In this document: positions 45,413 through 54,699 of the stretch, one piece after another
Numbering within the stretch: position 1 is the stretch's first letter
Layout: every line of letters begins with the position of its first letter
From: Agromyces sp. SYSU T00194
Lineage (GTDB): Bacteria > Actinomycetota > Actinomycetes > Actinomycetales > Microbacteriaceae
NCBI RefSeq assembly: GCF_040496035.1
Contig: NZ_JBEPJZ010000002.1
Span: forward strand, 918,442 to 982,441
Direction: 5' to 3'
DNA length: 64,000 bases
Notes under the pieces: generated by a model
Databases searched by the model: none
Told to the model about the DNA's origin: nothing
The model's input: the letters and a program-made list of their open reading frames with translations, nothing else
Made by a program: the position numbers and the translations under genes

Positions 45413-46414
45413 TCAGGTGCGCGCGATGAGCAGGTAGGCCAGGTAGACGAGGTAGGCGGCGACGAACGCCGCACCCTCCAGGCGGCGGATGCGGCTGCCG
45501 CTGACGAACACGGGGATGCACGCGACCGCGGTCGCCACCATCACCGGCAGGTCGACCCGGATGATGTCCGGGTCGATGCCGATCGGCGCCGGTGAGACCA
45601 CCACGGTGAGGCCCAGCACCAGCGCCAGGTTGTAGATGCTGCTGCCGAGCAGGTTGCCGATCGCGAGGTCGCGCGCGCCGCGGATGAGCGCGATGATCGC
45701 GGTCGCGAGCTCGGGCGCCGACGTGCCGAGCGCGACGATCGTGAGGCCGATGACCGCCTCCGAGACGCCGAGGGCGGTCGCGATGTCGACGGCGCCGGCG
45801 ACGAGCCAGTCGGCGCCGACGAGGATCACGACGAGCCCGCCGACCACGTACGCGGCGTCGCGCACCGTCGCCCACCGGGACGGGCGCGGCGGGTGCACGT
45901 AGATGATGCTCCCGGTCTCGGTGCGGGTGTACGCGGCCTGCTCGCGGGCGCGCCGGGCGGATGCCGCCTGGCGGCGCGCCCCGCGCACGATCACGGCTGC
46001 GTAGGCGACGCCGGCGAGCAGCAGGACGCCGCCGTCGATGCGCCCGTAGGCCCCGTCGAGCGCGAGCAGGAGGGCCAGCACGCTCACGGCCACCATCGTG
46101 GGCAGGTCGACGCGGAGCGTGGCATCCGTCACCCGGACCGGCCGCACGAGGGCGACGAGTCCGAGGATCAGCAGGATGTTCAGGATGTTCGTGCCGGCGA
46201 TATTGCCGACCACGAGCGCACCGCTGCCCTGCAGGGCGGCGTCGATGCCGATCGCGAGCTCGGGCACGCTCGTGCCGAACGCGACGACGGTGACGCCGAC
46301 GACCATCGGCGAGACGCCGAGCCGCTCGGCGAGCCGCGAGCCTCCGCGCACGAGGAACTCCGCGCCGACGACCAGGGCGACGAGCCCGGCGAGGAAGGCG
46401 ACGACCGGGGGCAT
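45413..46414 (-). CDS. Calcium/sodium antiporter (CaCA family, YrbG-like)
   Basis: 333-residue membrane protein of ten helices in two inverted repeats. Both alpha repeats are visible: FGTSVPELAIGIDAA with GNIAGTNILNILLILG, and LGTSAPELATAIIA with GNLLGSSIYNLALVLG. The central cytoplasmic loop is basic (about residues 145-180). Exchanges Ca2+ for Na+ or H+ at the cytoplasmic membrane. Start ATG 46414; single-gene unit. Confidence 0.95.
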   Translation of the reverse strand: MPPVVAFLAGLVALVVGAEFLVRGGSRLAERLGVSPMVVGVTVVAFGTSVPELAIGIDAALQGSGALVVGNIAGTNILNILLILGLVALVRPVRVTDATLRVDLPTMVAVSVLALLLALDGAYGRIDGGVLLLAGVAYAAVIVRGARRQAASARRAREQAAYTRTETGSIIYVHPPRPSRWATVRDAAYVVGGLVVILVGADWLVAGAVDIATALGVSEAVIGLTIVALGTSAPELATAIIALIRGARDLAIGNLLGSSIYNLALVLGLTVVVSPAPIGIDPDIIRVDLPVMVATAVACIPVFVSGSRIRRLEGAAFVAAYLVYLAYLLIART

Positions 46415-46605
46415 GCGTCAGCCCGTGCGGTCGGTGTCGCGGCGCGCGGGCATGCGTCCAGCCTACGGCGCGCATGGCGCTCGCCGCCCGCGGCCTCCAC
46501 CGTGCCCGCGCAGGCGAGTGATCGCCCGATCACTTGATGCCTCAGACGCGCGCGTTTTCGGGGGATATCCGTACGTTCGTACGTGAACCGTCATTCACAA
46601 AAGTC

Positions 46606-46634
46606 GTGACATCCGAGGTTCGGAATGTCATACT
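46606..46634 (+). promoter_or_regulatory. Promoter of the branched-chain type ABC operon
   Basis: GTGACA (46606-46611) and CATACT (46629-46634) are 17 bases apart. Upstream is the palindrome CGTACG-TT-CGTACG (46570-46583), and GAACC/GGTTC arms (46585-46589 and 46617-46621) straddle the -35 region. These are candidate operators in an unusually AT-rich leader. Confidence 0.55.
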
Positions 46635-46672
46635 CGACCCCGCACCACGGTCCACATTCAAGGAGGAATCAC

Positions 46673-47950
46673 ATGGCCGCCACCCGTTCCGCACTGCGCC
46701 GCCCCGCCCTGTTGGGCATCGGGGCCGGTCTCGCCGTCACCGCCCTCGTCCTGTCCGGCTGCGCCGGGCGCGAGTCCTCCGGGGGCGACGCCCCGGACGC
46801 GGCGGCCTGCGACCCCGGCTTCACCGAGACCGAGGTCCGCATCGGCGTCAGCGTGCCGATGTCCGGGCCCGCCGCCGCCTACGGTCCGATCGGCACCGCC
46901 GTCCAGGCCTACTTCGACGACGTCAACGAGGCGGGCGGCCTCGAGTTCGCCGACGGCGTCACCCGCGACGTGGTCGTCACCGTGATGGACGACGGCTACG
47001 ACCCCGCCAAGACCGCCGTCAACGTGCGCCAGCTCGTCGAGCAGGACGAGGTCTTCGCACTCGCCGGCGTGCTCGGCACGGGTGCCGCGATCGCGACCTC
47101 GGAGTACGTGACCGAGGAGGGCGTGCCCTACCTCTACGCGGGCACCGGCAGCGACGCGATCCTCGCGCTCAGCGCGGAGTCGCCCTACACGACGGGCTTC
47201 ATGCCGCAGTACGACTTCGAGGTGCAGACGCTCTCCGACTACATCCTGGCGACCGACCCGGATGCCACGGTGGCGATCCTGTACCAGAACGACGAGTTCG
47301 GCGAGTCGATCCGGTCCAACTTCGAGGCGCGCTTCGCGGGCACCGGCGTGGAGATCGTCGCCGAGGAGTCGTACGAGGTGGCGTCGGGCACCGTCGACAG
47401 CCAGGTGACCAACCTCGCCGACTCGGGGGCCGACTGGTTCCTCGACTGGGCGGTCGGCACCTTCGCGACGCAGTCGCTGAAGAAGAAGGCCGAACTCGGC
47501 TGGGATGCGACCACGGTCATCAACGCGCCGGCCGCGGACGCGACGTTCTTCCTGCTCCCCGCGGGCGAGGGCGCCTCCGACGGCGTCGTGTCGATCGCCT
47601 ACGCGAAGGACATCACCGACGCGTCGCTCGCCGGCGACCCCGGCTGGGACGCGTACGCCGCATTCGCCGAGGCGCACGCCGACGAGTACGACCCGCGCTC
47701 GGTGCCGGCCGCCGCGGGCTACTCCACGGCGCAGCTGCTCGAGCTGGCGCTCGCGAACATGGACGGCTGCACGCGCGACGCGCTGATCGAGTCGGCGTCC
47801 TCGTTCGACGGCGAGACGATCGACCTGCTGCCGAACGACGTCACGATCTCGACGTCGCCGGAGTACCCGTACGTGTTCTCCGAGCTGAAGGTGCAGATCT
47901 TCAACGGCGCGAACTGGGAGCTGCAGGACGAGGTCTTCACCAAGCAGTGA
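46673..47950 (+). CDS. Branched-chain amino acid type ABC transporter substrate-binding lipoprotein
   Basis: 425-residue Leu/Ile/Val-binding-protein family member (type I periplasmic fold). Lipoprotein signal with LSGC, Cys30 as the lipidation site. The mature N terminus EVRIGVSVPMSGPAAAYGP and the LAGVLGTGAAIATSEYV hinge region match the family. The AGGAGG ribosome site is ideal. First gene of the five-gene transporter; a homopolymer hairpin follows immediately. Substrate could be amino acids, amides or urea; not decidable here. Confidence 0.94.
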   Translation: MAATRSALRRPALLGIGAGLAVTALVLSGCAGRESSGGDAPDAAACDPGFTETEVRIGVSVPMSGPAAAYGPIGTAVQAYFDDVNEAGGLEFADGVTRDVVVTVMDDGYDPAKTAVNVRQLVEQDEVFALAGVLGTGAAIATSEYVTEEGVPYLYAGTGSDAILALSAESPYTTGFMPQYDFEVQTLSDYILATDPDATVAILYQNDEFGESIRSNFEARFAGTGVEIVAEESYEVASGTVDSQVTNLADSGADWFLDWAVGTFATQSLKKKAELGWDATTVINAPAADATFFLLPAGEGASDGVVSIAYAKDITDASLAGDPGWDAYAAFAEAHADEYDPRSVPAAAGYSTAQLLELALANMDGCTRDALIESASSFDGETIDLLPNDVTISTSPEYPYVFSELKVQIFNGANWELQDEVFTKQ

Positions 47951-47956
47951 CCATCC

Positions 47957-47994
47957 CGGTCGGGGGGGGGGGGGGGGCCCCCCCCCCCCGACCG
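47957..47994 (+). other. G16/C12 homopolymer hairpin between SBP and ATPase genes
   Basis: CGGTC, then 16 G, 12 C and GACCG: a palindrome built almost wholly of homopolymers, beginning six bases after the SBP stop and ending 16 bases before the next ATG. No T-run follows. Likely an intercistronic stabiliser/attenuator; exact run lengths may be unreliable in any assembly. Confidence 0.7.
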
Positions 47995-48009
47995 CACCCG
48001 AGGAGCACC

Positions 48010-48822
48010 ATGCGCATCATCCGACTCGACACTGGCCCCGACTCCCCCCTCGTCATCCGTCCGCTGCTCGAGGTGGACGACATCCACCTCTCCTTCGGCG
48101 GCGTCCGTGCGCTCGACGGCCCCGGCCTCACGGTCGCGCCCGGCGAGATCGTCGGGTTGATCGGCCCGAACGGCGCGGGCAAGACGAGCCTCTTCAACTG
48201 CATCAGCGGCCTGTACCGGCCCGACTCGGGCAGCATCCGCTTCGCCGGCGAGGAGCTCGTCGGCATGCCGCGCCACCGCATCGCGCGGCTCGGCGTCGGT
48301 CGCACGTTCCAGAACCTCGGACTGATCCCGCGACTGCCCGTGCTGCACAACGTGCTCGCCGGCACCTACCGCACCACGCGCGGCGGCTTCTGGGCCACCG
48401 CGCTGTCGCTCCCGCAGGTCGCGCGCGACGAGGAGCGGGCCACGCGCGACGCGATGCAGCTGCTGCACTCTCTCGACCTGCTCGACGTGGCCCTCGAACC
48501 CGTCGGCACCCTGCCGTTCGGCACCCAGAAGCGCGTCGAGCTCGCCCGCGCCCTGGTCGGCGAGCCGCGGCTGCTGCTCGTCGACGAGCCCGCGAACGGC
48601 CTCGTGCATTCCGAGGTGATGGAGCTCGCCGAAACGATCCGACGGCTCGCCGGCGAACGCGACATGGCGGTGCTCGTGGTCGAGCACCACATGGGCCTCG
48701 TGCGGTCGATCTGCGACCGGGTGGTCGTGCTCGACTTCGGGCGACTGCTCACCCAGGGCAGGCCGCGCGAGGTTGCCAACGACCCGCGCGTCATCGAGGC
48801 GTACCTGGGGACGGCCGCATGA
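48010..48822 (+). CDS. livG: ABC transporter ATPase, LivG type
   Basis: 270-residue cytoplasmic ATPase. Walker A GPNGAGKTS, Walker B LLLVDEPANGL, and in place of LSGGQ the LivG-type LPFGTQKRVELARAL. The Q-loop and the long helical insertion before the signature (TTRGGFWATALSLPQ) are typical of LivG. ATG preceded by GAGGAGCACC. A 20-residue N-terminal extension precedes the domain. Confidence 0.93.
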   Translation: MRIIRLDTGPDSPLVIRPLLEVDDIHLSFGGVRALDGPGLTVAPGEIVGLIGPNGAGKTSLFNCISGLYRPDSGSIRFAGEELVGMPRHRIARLGVGRTFQNLGLIPRLPVLHNVLAGTYRTTRGGFWATALSLPQVARDEERATRDAMQLLHSLDLLDVALEPVGTLPFGTQKRVELARALVGEPRLLLVDEPANGLVHSEVMELAETIRRLAGERDMAVLVVEHHMGLVRSICDRVVVLDFGRLLTQGRPREVANDPRVIEAYLGTAA

Positions 48823-49526
48823 GCCTCCTCGACGCCCGCGGACTCACCGCGGGGTACGGCCAGATCACGGTGCTGCACGACGTCTCCCTCCGCATCGAGC
48901 CCGGCGAGATCCTGGTCGTGCTCGGCTCCAACGGCGCGGGCAAGACCACGTTGCTGCGGGCGCTCTCGGGGCTCATCCCCGCTCGCGGCGAGCTGACCGT
49001 CGACGACGTGTCGGTCATCGGCACCGGCACGCACCGGCTCGCGGAGCTCGGCATGGCGCACGTCCCGCAGGGGCGCGGCACGTTCGGCGACCTCACGGTC
49101 GAGGAGAACCTGCTCGTCGGCGCGGCCACGCGTCCCCGGCGCGAGGCGCGCACCGACCTCGACCGCTGGTACGCGCGGTTCCCGCGCCTCGGCGAGCGCC
49201 GGCACCGCCACGCCGCGGGCCTGAGCGGCGGCGAGCAGCAGATGCTCGCGATCGCACGGGGCTTCATGTCGCGCCCGCGACTCGTGCTGCTCGACGAGCC
49301 GTCGCTCGGCCTCGCGCCCGCCATCACGACCGAGTTGTTCGGCACGCTCGCCGAGCTGCACCGCGAGTCGGGCGCCGCCATGCTCATCGTCGAGCAGAAC
49401 GCCGAGCTCGCACTCCGCATCGGCGAGCGCGCCCTCCTCCTCGAGCACGGGCGCATCGTGCAGCGCGGCACCGCCGACGAGTTCCGATCCAGCGACGACA
49501 TCCGTCGCGCGTACCTGGGGGTGTGA
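48819..49526 (+). CDS. livF: ABC transporter ATPase, LivF type
   Basis: 235 residues. Walker A GSNGAGKTTLL, signature LSGGEQQMLAIARG, Walker B LVLLDEPSLGLAP, all characteristic of LivF. The ATG overlaps the livG stop by four bases. Forms the heterodimeric ATPase with LivG. Confidence 0.94.
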   Translation: MSLLDARGLTAGYGQITVLHDVSLRIEPGEILVVLGSNGAGKTTLLRALSGLIPARGELTVDDVSVIGTGTHRLAELGMAHVPQGRGTFGDLTVEENLLVGAATRPRREARTDLDRWYARFPRLGERRHRHAAGLSGGEQQMLAIARGFMSRPRLVLLDEPSLGLAPAITTELFGTLAELHRESGAAMLIVEQNAELALRIGERALLLEHGRIVQRGTADEFRSSDDIRRAYLGV

Positions 49527-49529
49527 CCC

Positions 49530-50414
49530 GTGGACCTCCTGCTCCAGCAACTCGTCGACGGCGTCGCGGCAGGCGCGATCTACGGCGCGCTCGCCCTCGC
49601 CCTCGTACTCGTCTACCGCGCCTCGCACACGATCAACTTCGCCCAGGGCGAGATGGCACTGCTCGGTGCGTACCTGTCGTGGCAGTTCACCGCGTTCGGA
49701 CTGCCGCTGCTCGCCGCGCTCGCCGTGTCGGTCATCGCCTGCGCGGCGCTCGGCATGGGCATCGAGCGGGTGCTGATCCGCCCGCTCGCGAAGCGCAACC
49801 AGCACCTGCCGATGATCATCACGACGCTCGGCCTCATGATCGCCCTGAACGCGGTCATCGCCTGGGTCTGGGGGCACCAGACCCGCGAGGTGCCGCCCGT
49901 GCTCGGGCAGGGCGCCGTCGAGGTCGCCGGCGCGGCGCTCTCCCGGCAGGACCTCGTGATCATCGCGACCGTGCTCGGCGGCGCCGTCGCGCTGGCCGCG
50001 TTCTTCCGGTTCACCCGCACGGGCCTGTTCATGCGCGCCACGGTGGCCGACCCCGAGTCGGCCCGGCTGTCAGGCGTGCGCACCGGGCGCATGCTGTCGG
50101 TCGGCTGGGGCCTGGCCGGGGGCATCGGCGCGATCGCGGGCACGCTCATCGCCCCGGAGCTCTTCCTGCAGCCGGGCATGATGGCGCCGGTGCTCATCTA
50201 CGCCTTCGCGGCCGCGACCCTCGGCGGGCTCGACTCGCCGCTCGGCGCGATCGTCGGCGGCATCATCGTCGGCCTCGCCGAGAACATCGCGGGCACCTAC
50301 GTGCCGTGGATCGGCAGCGAGTTCAAGCAGGGCCTCGCCCTCGCGATCATCCTCGTCGTGCTGCTGCTGCGGCCGGCCGGGCTGTTCGGTTCCCGGAAGG
50401 TGGTACGCGTATGA
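49530..50414 (+). CDS. livH: Branched-chain type ABC permease, LivH type
   Basis: 294-residue permease with about eight helices. Family features: VDGVAAGAIYGALALALVLVYR at the N terminus, HTINFAQGEMALLGAYLSW, and the EAA-like loop ARLSGVRTGRMLSVGWGLAG. Starts at GTG three bases after livF. Pairs with LivM. Confidence 0.94.
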   Translation: MDLLLQQLVDGVAAGAIYGALALALVLVYRASHTINFAQGEMALLGAYLSWQFTAFGLPLLAALAVSVIACAALGMGIERVLIRPLAKRNQHLPMIITTLGLMIALNAVIAWVWGHQTREVPPVLGQGAVEVAGAALSRQDLVIIATVLGGAVALAAFFRFTRTGLFMRATVADPESARLSGVRTGRMLSVGWGLAGGIGAIAGTLIAPELFLQPGMMAPVLIYAFAAATLGGLDSPLGAIVGGIIVGLAENIAGTYVPWIGSEFKQGLALAIILVVLLLRPAGLFGSRKVVRV

Positions 50415-51499
50415 CGACGCAGCTCGACGAGCAGACCGAGCGGGCGGATGCCGCTGCGCCGGCCGCTCCCCCGCGCGCCCCGCGCACCACGCCGGTGGAG
50501 TGGCTGCGCACCCCGCGCCCGCCGCTGACCCTCTCGAGGCCCGTCGGCATCGCCCTCGGCGTCGCCGGGATCGTCGCGCTGGCGATCGTGCCCTTCGTCA
50601 ACCCGAGCTGGGTGAACCTGCACGTGGCGCTCGTGCTCATCTTCGCGATCGTCGCGATGGGGCTGAACCTCCTGGTCGGCATGGGCGGCCAGGTCTCCCT
50701 GGGCCACGCCGCGTTCTTCGCGGTCGGGGCGTACACGACCGCGGTGGTGGGCGCCGCGGGCGTGCCGGCGGTCGCGACCTTGCCGCTCGCAGGCGCCGTC
50801 GCGTTCGCGATCGGCTGGCTCTTCGGCATCCCGGCGCTGCGCCTGCAGGGCCTCCAGCTCGGCCTCGTGACGCTCGCCCTCGCGCTCGTGACGCCGCCGG
50901 CGATCCGCCAGCTCGACGACATCACGCGCGGCAGCCGCGGCATCTCCATCGACGGCGACGCGCCCGTCGGGGTGCCGCTCGACCAGGACCAGTGGGTGTA
51001 CCTGCTCGCGCTGGCGGTGTTCGTGCTGGCCTGGATCGTGACGGCACGGCTGGCCCGTGGGCGCATCGGCCGCTCGTTCGTGGCGATCCGCGACGCGGAA
51101 CTGGTCGCCGAGACCCTCGGGGTGCCCGTGCAGCGCACCAAGGTGCGCCTGTTCGCCACGTCGGCCGCGTACGCGGGCGTCGGCGGCGGGCTGTACGCGA
51201 TGCTGCTGGAGTTCATCGGCCCGGAGAACTTCGGCCTCACGCTGTCGATCTCGTTCGTGACCATGATCGTGGTGGGCGGCATCGCGACCGTTCCCGGCGC
51301 GGTGCTCGGCGCGGCGTTCGTGCAGGCGGTGCCGGCGATCGCGGGCGAGATCGACCCGGCGGCCGCGGGCTTCACGTACGGCGTCGTGCTGCTGCTGTTC
51401 GTCTTCTTCGTGCCGTTCGGCCTGATCGGGGTCATCCGCGGCGCGCTGCGGCCCATCGTCGACCGCGTGCCGTGGCTCCGGCCGCGACGGCTGCGGTGA
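50411..51499 (+). CDS. livM: Branched-chain type ABC permease, LivM type
   Basis: 362-residue permease: 45-residue Ala/Pro-rich cytoplasmic N terminus, then eight to nine helices with GMGGQVSLGHAAFFAVGAYTTA (in part) and the coupling loop RDAELVAETLGVPVQRTKVRLFA. ATGA overlap with livH. The run ends with an Arg-rich tail. Last gene of the transporter operon. Confidence 0.94.
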   Translation: MTTQLDEQTERADAAAPAAPPRAPRTTPVEWLRTPRPPLTLSRPVGIALGVAGIVALAIVPFVNPSWVNLHVALVLIFAIVAMGLNLLVGMGGQVSLGHAAFFAVGAYTTAVVGAAGVPAVATLPLAGAVAFAIGWLFGIPALRLQGLQLGLVTLALALVTPPAIRQLDDITRGSRGISIDGDAPVGVPLDQDQWVYLLALAVFVLAWIVTARLARGRIGRSFVAIRDAELVAETLGVPVQRTKVRLFATSAAYAGVGGGLYAMLLEFIGPENFGLTLSISFVTMIVVGGIATVPGAVLGAAFVQAVPAIAGEIDPAAAGFTYGVVLLLFVFFVPFGLIGVIRGALRPIVDRVPWLRPRRLR

Positions 51500-51553
51500 C
51501 GCGCTGTGTGACCCCGCGTGTCGGCGTCGCTCGTGCCGTGCGCGGGGGCGGCA

Positions 51554-51559
51554 TAGCGT
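51554..51559 (+). promoter_or_regulatory. -10 box of a probably leaderless sulfurtransferase transcript
   Basis: TAGCGT followed by GACGGC and the ATG at 51566. The same arrangement (TAGCGT then TGACGGC and ATG) occurs at 56232 before the Pr6Pr gene. No ribosome site is present in either. Confidence 0.45.
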
Positions 51560-51565
51560 GACGGC

Positions 51566-52432
51566 ATGACGCTCACCCTCGACGCCCCCCTCGTCAGCAC
51601 GCAGTGGCTCGCCGATCGACTCGGCGCCGACGACCTGGTCGTCGTCGACGCCACCGTCGTGCACGCCTCGACGCCGCAGGGCCCCCGACCCCTCAGCGGG
51701 CTCGACGCCTACCTCGTCGACGGGCACGTGCCGGGCGCCGTGCACGGCGACCTGCTGGAGGTCTTCTCCGACCCGGCCGGTCGGCACGGCTTCCCGCGCC
51801 CCGACCTGGCGGCGCTGGCCGACGCGGCGCAGGAGCTGGGCATCCACGACGGAGCGACCGTCGTCGTCTACGACGCGGCGCTCGGCCAGTGGGCGGCACG
51901 GCTCTGGTGGGTGCTGCGCGCGGCCGGCGTCGAGCGCGTGGCCGTGCTCGACGGCGGGCTCACCGCCTGGCGCGCGGAGGAGCGGCCGTTGGCGACCGGG
52001 CACGAGGGAGCGCCCACCGAACGGCCGCTCACGCTCGTGGAGCGCCCCGGGGCGTGGGCCGACCGCGACGAGGTCGAGGCCGTCGTCGCGGGCGCGGTCG
52101 ACGCGGCGCTCGTGTGCGCGCTGTCGCCCCGCGACTTCGCGGGCGACGGCGGGGCCGTCGGCCACATCCCGGGCAGCGCGAACCTGCCGTTCGGCAGCGT
52201 GGTCGACCGTGCGAGCCGCCGGTTCGCCGGGTCCGACGCGCTCGCGCAGCGGGCGGGGTCGGAAGGCCGCGTCATCGTCTACTGCCACGCCGGCGTGGCC
52301 GCGGCGGGGCTCGCCTTCGCACTCGTCGCGAACGGCGCCGACGACGTGGCCGTGTACGACGGCTCGCTCAACGAGTGGGCGTCCGCCCCCGGGGCGCCGC
52401 TCGCGCGCCTCGACCCGTCGCCGGTCGCCTAG
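51566..52432 (+). CDS. Sulfurtransferase with two rhodanese domains
   Basis: 288 residues, thiosulfate/3-mercaptopyruvate sulfurtransferase type. The N-terminal inactive domain has DGHVPGAVHGDLLE and YDAALGQWAARLWWVLR. The C-terminal domain has GHIPGSANLPFG and the active-site loop VIVYCHAGVAAAG with the catalytic Cys. Convergent with a single-domain rhodanese gene, 24 bases apart. Physiological acceptor unknown. Confidence 0.9.
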   Translation: MTLTLDAPLVSTQWLADRLGADDLVVVDATVVHASTPQGPRPLSGLDAYLVDGHVPGAVHGDLLEVFSDPAGRHGFPRPDLAALADAAQELGIHDGATVVVYDAALGQWAARLWWVLRAAGVERVAVLDGGLTAWRAEERPLATGHEGAPTERPLTLVERPGAWADRDEVEAVVAGAVDAALVCALSPRDFAGDGGAVGHIPGSANLPFGSVVDRASRRFAGSDALAQRAGSEGRVIVYCHAGVAAAGLAFALVANGADDVAVYDGSLNEWASAPGAPLARLDPSPVA

Positions 52433-52456
52433 CGGCGGCGCGCGGCGTCGACGGGG

Positions 52457-52972
52457 TCAGCAGCCGCAGGCGACGGGCGCGCCGAGCGGCCCGGCCGCGG
52501 CATCCGACACGCCGGTCAGCGGGTCGACGGCCCGGCTGCCCGAGCCCGACTCCCCCGCGATCGGGTAGCCTTCGCGCGTCCAGTACTCGAACCCGCCGAG
52601 CATCTCCTTGACGGGGTGCCCGAGGGACGCGAACGCGAGCGCGCCCTTCGCGCCGCCGTTGCAGCCGGGGCTCCAGCAGTAGACGACCACCGGGGTGCCG
52701 GGCGCGACGAGCTCGTGCGCCTCGGCGGCGATGCGGGCGTGCGGCAGGTGCAGGGCGCCCTCGACGTGCCCCTGAGCCCAGCCGGCCTCGCTGCGCACGT
52801 CGACCACCACGAAGCCGGGATCGCCCGTGGCCAGTGCCTCGGCCACGTCGGAGGCGTCGGTCTCGAAGGCGAGGCGCGCCCGGTGGTGGGCGACCGCCTC
52901 CTCGGGGGTGGCGGCGTGCGCGAACACGCCGGAAGCGGGGGCGACGGATGCGACGGGGGTCTCTGCGCTCAT
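52457..52972 (-). CDS. Single-domain rhodanese-like protein
   Basis: 171 residues. A helical N-terminal part (HAATPEEAVAHHRARLAFET) precedes the rhodanese core with VVVDVRSEAGWAQGHVEGALHLP. The active-site loop is VYCWSPGCNGGAKGA, containing the catalytic Cys and a second Cys. The C terminus ends Cys-Gly-Cys. This loop type is found in rhodaneses acting on larger substrates. Faces the two-domain sulfurtransferase. Confidence 0.88.
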   Translation of the reverse strand: MSAETPVASVAPASGVFAHAATPEEAVAHHRARLAFETDASDVAEALATGDPGFVVVDVRSEAGWAQGHVEGALHLPHARIAAEAHELVAPGTPVVVYCWSPGCNGGAKGALAFASLGHPVKEMLGGFEYWTREGYPIAGESGSGSRAVDPLTGVSDAAAGPLGAPVACGC

Positions 52973-53065
52973 TCGGGCATCATCGCCCGGGACCCCCGCC
53001 CGCGTCGCGCGAAGATGCGTCGCCGACCGTCGATTTCCAGACAGGTTCTGGGCCACACTGGGGGC

Positions 53066-53335
53066 ATGACGAGGCTGCGCATCACCGTCACGGGCATGGT
53101 CCAGGGGGTCGGCTACCGCTGGTGGACGCGCGCCGAGGCGGAGCGCCTGGGCCTCGCCGGGTGGGTGCGCAACCGCACCGACGGCCGGGTCGAGGCCGAG
53201 GCCGAGGGCGACCCGCAGGCCGTCGCGGCACTCGTCGACTGGATGCGCGGCGGGCCGCCGTCGGCGACCGTCACCGCGCTGGAGACGGCCGAGGTCGCAC
53301 CGACCGGCGAGCCGGGGTTCCGCATCTCGATGTGA
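53066..53335 (+). CDS. acyP: Acylphosphatase
   Basis: 89-residue ferredoxin-like hydrolase of acyl phosphates. The signature GMVQGVGYRWWTR contains the phosphate-binding Arg, and GWVRNRTDGRVEAEAEG the catalytic Asn. ATG at 53066 with GGGGG upstream. Free-standing between two minus-strand genes. Confidence 0.95.
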   Translation: MTRLRITVTGMVQGVGYRWWTRAEAERLGLAGWVRNRTDGRVEAEAEGDPQAVAALVDWMRGGPPSATVTALETAEVAPTGEPGFRISM

Positions 53336-53363
53336 GGCGTCGCGCCCGGCACGACGGCACCGG

Positions 53364-54644
53364 TCAGCCCTCGAGCGCGAAGAACGCGCCGATGGCGGCG
53401 CCCAGCCCGACGAGGTCGTCGACGTGCACGAGCTCGCGCGCGGAGTGCATCGACAGCAGCGGCACCCCGACGTCGACGGTGCGCATGCCGAGCCGGGTCG
53501 CGGTCAGCGGTCCGATCGTCGACCCGCACGGGATCGTGTTGTTCGACACGAACGGCTGCGTGGAGACGCCTGCCGCGTCGCACGCGCGCGTCCACATGGC
53601 GGCGCCGACCGCGTCGCTGGCGTAGCGCTGGTTCGCGTTGAGCTTCAGCAGCGGGCCGCCGCCCGGCGCCGGGCGATGCGTGGGGTCGTGTCGCTCCGCG
53701 TAGTTCGGGTGCACGGCGTGCCCCGCGTCGGCCGAGAGGCACCACGACGCGGCGAGCGCGCGCCGGCGCGAGGCATCCGTCGCGCCGTTCGCCTCGCCGA
53801 TGCGCACGAGCACGTCCTCGAGGAACGGCCCGCTGGCCCCCGAGCGCGAGTTCGACCCGAGCTCCTCGTGGTCGAAGGCGGCGAGCATGCTGATATGCCC
53901 GGCGTCGTCGGGAGCATCGAGCAGGGCCCGCAGGCCCGCGTGCACCGACGTGAGGTTGTCCATGCGCGGACTCGCGAGGAACGCGGCGCCCTCGCCGAAC
54001 CGTGCGGGCGGCTGCGTGTCGACGGTCATGATGTCGTGGCCGGCGATCTCGCCGGGCTCCAGGCCGGCTCGCGCCGCGAGCAGCTCGCCGAGGTCGCCCG
54101 TCGACGCCTCGACCCCCCAGACCGGCTGCGTGTGCCGCTGCTTGTCGAGCGTCAGCCCGTCGTTGTTGACGCCCCGGTCGAGGTGGATCGCCAGCTGCGG
54201 GATGCGCAGCATCGGCCCGGTGCGCACGAGGCGCACGAGGCCATCCCGCGTGGCGACGCGGCCGGCGAGCTCGAGCTCGCGGTCGAGCCACGAGTTCAGC
54301 AGCGGGCCGCCGTACACCTCGACGGCCGCCTGCTTCCACCCGTTGCCGCGCACGTCGGGCACCGGCTTCAGCTTGAACCCGGGCGAGTCGGTGTGCGCCC
54401 CCAGCACCCGCACGGGCAGGGCGTCGGATGCCTCGGGCTGCACCCACGCGATGACCGCGCCGTCGCGCACGACCACGAAGCGCCCCGCGCCCCCGGGCCA
54501 CTCGTCGCCCTCGTCGAGCCAGGTGAAGCCCGCCTCGACGGCGCGCTCGGCCACCTCGACGGCGGCGTGGTACGAACTCGGGGCGGCCTGGACGAACCGG
54601 GAGAAGTCGTCGACGATCGCGTCGACGTCATGGGAGTGGGGCAT
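53364..54644 (-). CDS. M18 family aminopeptidase
   Basis: 426-residue dinuclear zinc aminopeptidase related to aspartyl aminopeptidase. Ligand motifs: LGAHTDSPGFKLKP, SPRMDNLTSVHAGL, FDHEELGSNSRSG and the late MHSARELVHVDD His. ATG 54644 is chosen, with GGATGGGGG upstream; a TTG at 54656 is in frame. Cytosolic peptide turnover. Convergent with the acylphosphatase gene. Confidence 0.93.
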   Translation of the reverse strand: MPHSHDVDAIVDDFSRFVQAAPSSYHAAVEVAERAVEAGFTWLDEGDEWPGGAGRFVVVRDGAVIAWVQPEASDALPVRVLGAHTDSPGFKLKPVPDVRGNGWKQAAVEVYGGPLLNSWLDRELELAGRVATRDGLVRLVRTGPMLRIPQLAIHLDRGVNNDGLTLDKQRHTQPVWGVEASTGDLGELLAARAGLEPGEIAGHDIMTVDTQPPARFGEGAAFLASPRMDNLTSVHAGLRALLDAPDDAGHISMLAAFDHEELGSNSRSGASGPFLEDVLVRIGEANGATDASRRRALAASWCLSADAGHAVHPNYAERHDPTHRPAPGGGPLLKLNANQRYASDAVGAAMWTRACDAAGVSTQPFVSNNTIPCGSTIGPLTATRLGMRTVDVGVPLLSMHSARELVHVDDLVGLGAAIGAFFALEG

Positions 54645-54699
54645 GCCCCCATCCAACCATCCCGGTGCGGCGGTCCGGGCCGTCGGCGTCGGCGGGCGA

